Shown here one piece after another: positions 58,798 to 64,000 of a stretch of 64,000 bases of DNA. Every line of letters starts with the position of its first letter. Position 1 is the stretch's first letter. The notes under the pieces were generated by a model. The model saw nothing but the letters and a program-made list of their open reading frames with translations. It did no database searches and had not been told where the DNA came from. The stretch is from Vibrio japonicus (lineage in GTDB: Bacteria; Pseudomonadota; Gammaproteobacteria; Enterobacterales; Vibrionaceae): positions 558,001 through 622,000 of the forward strand of contig NZ_CP102096.1 in the NCBI RefSeq assembly GCF_024582835.1, written 5' to 3'. The translations under genes and the position numbers were made by a program.

Positions 58798-60228
58798 ATG
58801 ACAGATATAATTAATCTAATGAATGACCTGCTTTGGGGGTCAATTCTAGTTTACCTGCTGGTGGGTGTGGGAATTTACTTTACTGTAAGATTGGGCTTTA
58901 TCCAGTTCCGCCATTTTGGACACATGTTCTCCGTGCTAAAAAATAGCCGCAAAGCCGACAGTGCTGGTATCTCTTCTTTCCAAGCTCTTTGTACCAGTCT
59001 GGCTGCTCGTGTGGGTACAGGTAACATGGCGGGTGTTGCTGTTGCACTGACAGCGGGTGGTCCTGGTGCTATCTTCTGGATGTGGCTCATTGCCATGCTG
59101 GGTATGGCGACTTCGTTTGCTGAAAGTACGTTAGCACAGCTATACAAAACCAAAGATGATGACGGTAACTATCGAGGCGGTCCTGCATATTATATGGAGA
59201 AAGGTCTTGGTATGCGCTGGATGGGCGTGTTGTTCTCTATCTTCTTAATCATCGCTTTTGGTTTGGTATTCAACGCCGTACAAGCTAACTCAATTGCAGG
59301 TGCAATGAACGCTGCGTTTGGTTGGAACGAGACGTATGTGGGCGTTGCAGTCGTGCTTCTTTCTGCCGTAGTCATTTTTGGTGGTATTAAACGTATCGCA
59401 CGTGTGGCAGAGATGATTGTTCCAGCAATGGCACTAGCGTACTTAGTACTGGCTCTGTTTGTGATGTTTATGAACATCGAAAAACTACCAGCGGTACTGA
59501 CTCTGATCTTCAAGAGCGCGTTCGGCTTGCAAGAAGCGGCAGCTGGTGGTTTGGGCTATGCAATTGCACAAGCGATGATCAATGGTATTAAACGTGGTTT
59601 GTTCTCGAACGAAGCGGGTATGGGTTCTGCGCCTAACGCTGCAGCGTCGGCAACACCATATCCACCGCACCCTGCGTCACAAGGTTACGTACAAATGCTT
59701 GGCGTATTCACGGATACAATTGTTATCTGTTCTGCAACGGTAGCCATTATCCTGATGTCTGGCGAGTATGTACCGCACGGTGAAGTAACGGGTATCGAAC
59801 TAACGCAGAATGCACTGAGCTCGCAAGTGGGTGATTGGGGTAGCGTGTTTGTGGCGGTGGCAATTTTCTTCTTCGCGTTCACCTCTATCATCGCAAACTA
59901 CTCGTACGCAGAAACCAACTTGATCTTCTTAGAGCACAACCACAAAGCGGGTCTAAGTATTTTCCGTATCGTAGTGCTTGGCATGGTGATGTTTGGCGCG
60001 GTAGCTTCACTTCCAATCGTTTGGGCCTTGGCTGATGTGTCGATGGGTCTGATGGCGATTGTGAACCTAGTAGCGATCATCCTGCTTTCTGGCATCGTGA
60101 TTAAACTGGCGAAAGACTATAACCGTCAGTTGGATGCGGGTAAGGTACCAACGTTCGATGCGAATGACTTCCCAGAGCTGAAATCTCAGCTTGAAGAAGG
60201 TATCTGGTACAACAAAAAGAAAGACTAA
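58798..60228 (+). CDS. AGCS family sodium:alanine/glycine symporter
   Basis: Inner-membrane amino-acid:sodium symporter of 476 residues with about eleven membrane helices. Family motifs are FQALCTSLAARVGTGNMAGVAVALTAGGPGAIFWMW, GGPAYYMEKGLG, and GLFSNEAGMGSAPNAAASA. The ATG at 58798 follows GAGGC and begins MTDIINLMNDLLWGS, the normal N-terminus; the ATG at 58753 would add 15 unusual polar residues. Strong codon bias suggests high expression. Whether alanine or glycine is the main substrate cannot be told. Confidence 0.93.
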   Translation: MTDIINLMNDLLWGSILVYLLVGVGIYFTVRLGFIQFRHFGHMFSVLKNSRKADSAGISSFQALCTSLAARVGTGNMAGVAVALTAGGPGAIFWMWLIAMLGMATSFAESTLAQLYKTKDDDGNYRGGPAYYMEKGLGMRWMGVLFSIFLIIAFGLVFNAVQANSIAGAMNAAFGWNETYVGVAVVLLSAVVIFGGIKRIARVAEMIVPAMALAYLVLALFVMFMNIEKLPAVLTLIFKSAFGLQEAAAGGLGYAIAQAMINGIKRGLFSNEAGMGSAPNAAASATPYPPHPASQGYVQMLGVFTDTIVICSATVAIILMSGEYVPHGEVTGIELTQNALSSQVGDWGSVFVAVAIFFFAFTSIIANYSYAETNLIFLEHNHKAGLSIFRIVVLGMVMFGAVASLPIVWALADVSMGLMAIVNLVAIILLSGIVIKLAKDYNRQLDAGKVPTFDANDFPELKSQLEEGIWYNKKKD

Positions 60229-60253
60229 TCGCTTTGAACGATTAGTATGATTC

Positions 60254-60286
60254 AAAAAGCCGTGCAGACATTGCGCGGCTTTTTTT
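60254..60286 (+). terminator. Terminator of the AGCS gene
   Basis: Stem AAAAAGCCG.GC / GC.CGGCTTTTT with seven-base loop and T run. Confidence 0.88.
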
Positions 60287-60330
60287 GTACCCTAAGGCCA
60301 GCAAAAATTAAAAAGATATAGAGTAAAGTC

Positions 60331-61104
60331 ATGTTAATTGTAGTTTCTCCAGCCAAGACCCTAGATTACGAATCTCCTCTGGCGACGCAAAAGTATACTC
60401 AGCCAGAATTGGTGGAGTATTCAAAGCAACTGATCGATGTTTGCCGTAAATTAACACCAGCCGATGTATCTAGCTTGATGAAGGTGAGTGATAAGATCGC
60501 AGACCTCAATGTTGGTCGTTTCCAAGAGTGGAGTGAAGAGTTCAACACAGACAACTCTCGCCAAGCTATTCTCGCGTTTAAAGGCGATGTTTACACAGGG
60601 CTGGATGCTCAGTCATTGACTGAGGAAGATTTTGACTACGCTCAAAAGCACCTTCGTATGCTTTCGGGATTGTATGGCTTGCTCAAACCCTTGGACTTAA
60701 TGCAACCTTATCGTCTTGAGATGGGTACTAAGCTGGCGAGCGAAAAAGGGACAAATCTCTATCAGTTCTGGGGTAACGTCATTACCGATAAGTTGAATGA
60801 AGCCATTGATGCCCAGGGCGATAATGTTTTAATTAACTTAGCGTCAAATGAATACTTTAAAGCGGTAAAACCAAAGTCTTTAGATGCTCAAGTGATTACA
60901 CCAGTCTTTAAAGATTGCAAGAATGGTCAGTATAAAGTGATCAGTTTTTACGCGAAAAAAGCACGCGGTATGATGGCTCGTTACATCATTGAAAATCGAA
61001 TTTCTAGTGTTGCGGATTTGACTAAGTTTGATATTGCAGGCTATTACTTTGTAGAGGAAGAGTCGACACCAACCGAATTGGTGTTTAAGCGAGAAGAGCA
61101 GTAA
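60331..61104 (+). CDS. yaaA: Peroxide stress protein YaaA
   Basis: DUF328 (YaaA) family; in E. coli it limits intracellular iron under hydrogen peroxide stress and binds DNA. Family marks are [14 protein letters not shown] at the start, [47 protein letters not shown] and [10 protein letters not shown]. The length is 257 residues. It is followed after 17 bases by a small gene and then yjjV, probably one operon. Confidence 0.95.
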   Translation: MLIVVSPAKTLDYESPLATQKYTQPELVEYSKQLIDVCRKLTPADVSSLMKVSDKIADLNVGRFQEWSEEFNTDNSRQAILAFKGDVYTGLDAQSLTEEDFDYAQKHLRMLSGLYGLLKPLDLMQPYRLEMGTKLASEKGTNLYQFWGNVITDKLNEAIDAQGDNVLINLASNEYFKAVKPKSLDAQVITPVFKDCKNGQYKVISFYAKKARGMMARYIIENRISSVADLTKFDIAGYYFVEEESTPTELVFKREEQ

Positions 61105-61121
61105 TTCATGGAGGGTAGGCA

Positions 61122-61262
61122 ATGATCACGTGGTTTAAAAAGGTACTCGCAAAGTACGATGCTTGGTGTTTATCCATGGGCCTGACTCCTGAACATAAGC
61201 GCAGTTGCGTGCCTTACCGCAAAGATCCTATCCACGAAACTAAAACTAAGGCGCAGTCATAA
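61122..61262 (+). CDS. Small 46-residue protein between yaaA and yjjV
   Basis: GGAGGG lies just upstream and the TAA overlaps the yjjV ATG by one base, so translation coupling is likely. The product begins MITWFKKVLAKYDAWC and contains MGLTPEHKRSCVPYRKDP; two cysteines, basic, no membrane segment. It resembles, from memory, the small DUF5363-type proteins found beside yjjV in other gammaproteobacteria; unverified. Confidence 0.72.
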   Translation: MITWFKKVLAKYDAWCLSMGLTPEHKRSCVPYRKDPIHETKTKAQS

Positions 61263-62035
61263 TGCGCCTTTTTGATACCCACTGTCATTTTGATTTTGAC
61301 CCTTTCCTCAGTGATTTTCCGGCGCACATGAAAGAGGCTCAACGTCATGGCGTCGAGCGTTTTCTTATCCCTTCGGTTGGACCATCTAATTGGCAAAAGG
61401 TCGCTCATCTCTCAAGCCAATATCCATCCATCTACTATGCTTTAGGTTTCCACCCCTATTTTTTAGACAACGATAGTCCTCAGCACTTCGAACAGTTGGA
61501 GTCATTGCTAAGTGAAGGCGATGCTGCTTGTGTGGCGGTAGGGGAGTGTGGTTTAGATGCCATGATCGATGTCGATATGGGACTTCAAGAAATGTTGTTC
61601 ATTAAGCAGGTTGAGCTCGCCACTCAGTGGCAAAAGCCGTTGGTTTTGCATGCGAGAAAAACCCACAATCGATTGATTCAGCTGCTTAAAAATCAACGAT
61701 TTTCCCAAGGTGGTATTTTGCATGGTTTCGCAGGGAGCTTTGAGCAGGCCAAACAATTTATCGACCTAGGATTCTATATTGGTGTAGGGGGTGTGATTAC
61801 CTACCCCAGAGCGAATAAGACGCGGAGTGCCATTGCTAAGCTTCCGCTTGATTGTTTGGTGTTAGAAACGGACGCGCCAGATATGCCACTAAGTGGGCAT
61901 CAAGGCGAAGACAATCACCCTAAAATGCTAGGCGCAGTGTTGTCGTGCCTTTCTGAATTGCGAGGTGAATCAACCGCAGAAATTGAGAAAGCAGTGTGGA
62001 AAAATAGCAGCTTAGCATTCGGCATATGTGAATAG
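61262..62035 (+). CDS. yjjV: TatD family metal-dependent hydrolase YjjV
   Basis: Predicted metallo-hydrolase or deoxyribonuclease. Metal ligands: DTHCHFDF at residues 5-12, the carboxylate in VGECGLD, histidines in VLHARKTH and LHGFAG, and the late Asp in LETDAPDMPL. GVGGVITYPRANKTR is closest to E. coli YjjV among the paralogues. The length is 257 residues. Confidence 0.92.
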   Translation: MRLFDTHCHFDFDPFLSDFPAHMKEAQRHGVERFLIPSVGPSNWQKVAHLSSQYPSIYYALGFHPYFLDNDSPQHFEQLESLLSEGDAACVAVGECGLDAMIDVDMGLQEMLFIKQVELATQWQKPLVLHARKTHNRLIQLLKNQRFSQGGILHGFAGSFEQAKQFIDLGFYIGVGGVITYPRANKTRSAIAKLPLDCLVLETDAPDMPLSGHQGEDNHPKMLGAVLSCLSELRGESTAEIEKAVWKNSSLAFGICE

Positions 62036-62131
62036 AATCTAAGTAAATGATAGATATTATGATTGTGTATGCACATAAAAGAGATTTGACTCACAATGTG
62101 GAGTGAATATTTGTTCAGTCTTATTGGAAAC

Positions 62132-62174
62132 TGTGAACACGGCATTACTTTGTTAATGGACGGATGAGTATAAT
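62132..62174 (+). promoter_or_regulatory. nupC promoter with possible class II CRP site
   Basis: Perfect TATAAT (62169-62174) with a poor -35. TGTGA at 62132-62136 begins a 16-base CRP-length site centred at 62139.5, 41.5 bases before a start near 62181. The right half (CATTA) is poor, so this is a half-site match. Confidence 0.5.
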
Positions 62175-62240
62175 TGCGGTTGCTTTTTTAGCTCCATTTT
62201 GTATCACGCCAATAATTAACATATAAGGAAGTCATAAACT

Positions 62241-63503
62241 ATGAGCCTGTTTATGAGCCTAGTCGGTATGGCAGTATTGCTAGGTATAGCATTACTACTG
62301 TCTGATAACCGCAAAGCTATCAATCTAAGAACTGTGGGTGGCGCTTTTGCTATCCAATTTATCATCGGTGGTTTCGTTCTTTACGTACCATGGGGTCGTG
62401 ACTTACTAGCGGGTTTCTCTGCTGGTGTACAAAACGTTATCGACTACGGTAAAGACGGTACGGGTTTCCTATTCGGTAGCCTAGTTAACTTCTCAGTTGA
62501 CGGTATCGGCTTTATCTTTGCGTTCCAAGTACTTCCAACGCTAATCTTCTTCTCTGCGCTTATCTCTGTACTTTACTATGTTGGTGTAATGCAGTGGGTT
62601 ATCAAGATTCTTGGTGGTGGTCTACAAAAAGCGCTGGGTACTTCACGTGCCGAGTCAATGTCTGCAGCGGCTAACATTTTCGTAGGTCAAACAGAAGCAC
62701 CTCTCGTGGTTCGTCCGTTTGTTCCTAGAATGACTCAGTCTGAGCTATTTGCAGTTATGTGTGGTGGTCTAGCGTCTGTTGCTGGTGGTGTACTGGCTGG
62801 CTACGCGTCAATGGGTGTACCACTAGAATACTTAGTTGCGGCATCATTCATGGCAGCTCCAGGTGGTCTACTGTTCGCGAAAATCATCAAGCCTGAAACA
62901 GACACGCCAGATGAAGATCTAGGCAAAGACATCGACGGTGGTGACGACAAGCCTGCTAACGTGATCGACGCAGCTGCGGGCGGTGCATCAGTTGGTCTAC
63001 AACTGGCTCTAAACGTTGGTGCAATGCTATTGGCATTCGTTGGTCTAATCGCACTTATCAACGGTATCCTAGGTGGTCTTGGTGGCTGGTTCGGTATGCC
63101 TGAGCTAACTCTAGAGCTCCTACTAGGTTACCTATTCTCTCCTCTAGCATTCCTAATCGGTGTGCCATGGGAAGAAGCAACATTCGCGGGTTCATTCATC
63201 GGTCAGAAACTGGTTGTAAACGAATTCGTCGCTTACCTAAACTTCGTACCTTACGTTGGTGATGCTGCACAAGTGGTTCCAGCAACAGGTGCAGTAATGT
63301 CTGAGAAGACTCAAGCAATCATCGCATTCGCTCTATGTGGTTTCGCAAACCTTTCTTCTATCGCGATCCTACTAGGTGGTCTAGGTGGTCTAGCGCCAAA
63401 CCGTCGTCACGATATCGCTCGTATGGGTGTTAAAGCGGTGGCAGCGGGTACGCTATCTAACCTAATGGCGGCGACAATCGCTGGCTTCTTCTTATCTTTC
63501 TAA
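62241..63503 (+). CDS. nupC: Concentrative nucleoside transporter NupC
   Basis: CNT-family cation-coupled nucleoside importer of the inner membrane. The 420 residues show the N-terminal helices, then core motifs GQTEAPLVVRPFVPRMTQSELFAVM, GGLASVAGGVLAGYASMG, and GVPWEEATFAGSFIGQKLVVNEFVAYL, and the end GFANLSSIAILLGGLGGLAPNRR. AAGGAAG precedes the ATG. Strong codon bias. Confidence 0.96.
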   Translation: MSLFMSLVGMAVLLGIALLLSDNRKAINLRTVGGAFAIQFIIGGFVLYVPWGRDLLAGFSAGVQNVIDYGKDGTGFLFGSLVNFSVDGIGFIFAFQVLPTLIFFSALISVLYYVGVMQWVIKILGGGLQKALGTSRAESMSAAANIFVGQTEAPLVVRPFVPRMTQSELFAVMCGGLASVAGGVLAGYASMGVPLEYLVAASFMAAPGGLLFAKIIKPETDTPDEDLGKDIDGGDDKPANVIDAAAGGASVGLQLALNVGAMLLAFVGLIALINGILGGLGGWFGMPELTLELLLGYLFSPLAFLIGVPWEEATFAGSFIGQKLVVNEFVAYLNFVPYVGDAAQVVPATGAVMSEKTQAIIAFALCGFANLSSIAILLGGLGGLAPNRRHDIARMGVKAVAAGTLSNLMAATIAGFFLSF

Positions 63504-63539
63504 TTAAGTAAGAGAAAGATTATATAGACGCCATTTTAC

Positions 63540-63579
63540 AAAGCCCCGTAGTCACATGTTGTGTGCTACGGGGCTTTTT
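63540..63579 (+). terminator. Terminator of nupC
   Basis: 12-bp stem AAAGCCCCGTAG / CTACGGGGCTTT with 14-base loop and T run. The ERIC element begins at the next base. Confidence 0.92.
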
Positions 63580-63706
63580 CGTTTTCTGTATATTTAGCGC
63601 GATAGCTGCGTTAACATCGGTTTCTCACCCCAGTCACTTAGCGAACTAAGCTCCCGGGGATTCGAATCCTTGTTGCCTTGCTCTCACACTAACTATTTTG
63701 AAAACG
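63580..63706. repeat. ERIC repeat, 127 bp
   Basis: Aligns over its full 127 bp with the enterobacterial ERIC consensus recalled from the literature. The centre is closest: CTCACCCCAGTCACTTA (63624-63640) and CTAAGCTCCCGGGGATTC (63646-63663). The ends are a perfect 7-bp inverted repeat, CGTTTTC / GAAAACG, rather than the enterobacterial TATACCC-type end. Non-coding. Confidence 0.85.
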
Positions 63707-63771
63707 GAGAGAACTTGGCTTTGATTTAGTTAAGTTCTCAAACAGTGTTTGTACTCGGTTCAGACAACCAA

Positions 63772-63801
63772 GCACATAACGTTTGTGCACATAACGTTTG
63801 C
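63772..63801. repeat. Two tandem 15-bp direct repeats
   Basis: GCACATAACGTTTGT (63772-63786) is followed at once by GCACATAACGTTTGC (63787-63801). Each contains AACGTT. They lie 130-160 bases ahead of the XapX-type gene; no role known. Confidence 0.8.
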
Positions 63802-63932
63802 AGTAGGATATGCCAGTGCAGACGTGGATAAGCCCCTTTTTTGAGATACAAACCGTTTGCGTTCTATGAGCAACTACAGTTCTGCGACAAATATCTATAA
63901 TGTATATATCTATAGAAAGTAGGGTAAAACTC

Positions 63933-64000
63933 ATGAATGAAGTTATCCTCGCATTGCTCGCAGGTTTTATTGTTGGAGTCCTGTTTTCTGCTATCAAGTT
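63933..64000 (+). CDS. XapX-type small membrane protein (start only)
   Basis: Only the first 22 codons are in the window: MNEVILALLAGFIVGVLFS and on, a hydrophobic helix with the LLAGxIVGVLF pattern of XapX-domain proteins, small two-helix membrane proteins of unknown function. AGGG lies nine bases before the ATG. The larger frame on the opposite strand (63689-63997) crosses the ERIC end and looks accidental. Confidence 0.65.
   Translation, partial: MNEVILALLAGFIVGVLFSAIK

Noticed and set aside
63646..63680. tRNA-like T-arm GGATTCGAATCC after nupC
   Set aside because: It is part of the ERIC element; no acceptor, D or anticodon arms fit around it.
63689..63997. 102-codon frame on the minus strand at the right end
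   Set aside because: It crosses the ERIC end and the 15-bp repeats and is antisense to a better supported XapX-type start.

Overview
The window is ordinary core chromosome of a Vibrio-type gammaproteobacterium. This rests on gene order and family membership, not on a database search. The blocks nudF-yqiB-cpdA-yqiA-parE, lpoA-yraN-diaA-dolP and the division/cell-wall cluster match Escherichia coli. Vibrio-like departures include petABC between rpsI and sspA, no secM before secA, a DciA-family helicase loader, the dapB-carAB junction and a 60-residue DUF3545-type protein. Highly expressed genes (rplM, rpsI, petABC, carAB, the amino-acid symporter, nupC) share a strong bias to CTA, CGT and GGT codons. 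I see no phage, integron, insertion sequence, CRISPR, rRNA or tRNA.

Layout. 1-11.6 kb: arcB and a lipoprotein gene, tolC on the other strand, then nudF-yqiB-cpdA-yqiA and parE-parC. 11.6-17.2 kb: degS, degQ and zapG leftward, zapE rightward, then rplM-rpsI behind a structured leader. 17.2-21.3 kb: petABC (cytochrome bc1) and sspAB. 21.3-26.2 kb: dolP-diaA-yraN-lpoA leftward, rsmI rightward, and the RNase P RNA gene rnpB. 26.2-42.9 kb: rsmH-ftsL-ftsI-murE-murF-mraY-murD-ftsW-murG-murC, then ftsQ-ftsA-ftsZ and lpxC. 42.9-47 kb: dciA (leftward), secA, mutT. 47-52.8 kb: dapB and carAB. 52.9-64 kb: yfcA, a LysR regulator, grcA, nfo, ung, a hemerythrin-domain gene, a DUF3545-type gene, an AGCS symporter, yaaA, a 46-codon gene, yjjV, nupC, an ERIC repeat and the start of a XapX-type gene.

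How the genes work together. Peptidoglycan precursor synthesis and septum assembly (rsmH to lpxC, plus zapE, zapG and lpoA) dominate the middle. Envelope stress and outer-membrane upkeep are represented by degS, degQ, dolP and tolC. Redox control links arcB, petABC and grcA, whose promoter carries a well-placed FNR box. carAB has tandem ARG boxes and nupC a CRP-like half-site at the class II position.

The most unusual points are three tandem 24-nt hairpin units in the P3 region of rnpB, an exactly 127-bp ERIC element with perfect 7-bp inverted ends directly after the nupC terminator, an ArcB with only one cysteine, and several uncharted short ORFs and palindromes in front of secA, lpxC, nfo and ung. 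I found no convincing evidence for a wholly new multi-gene system.
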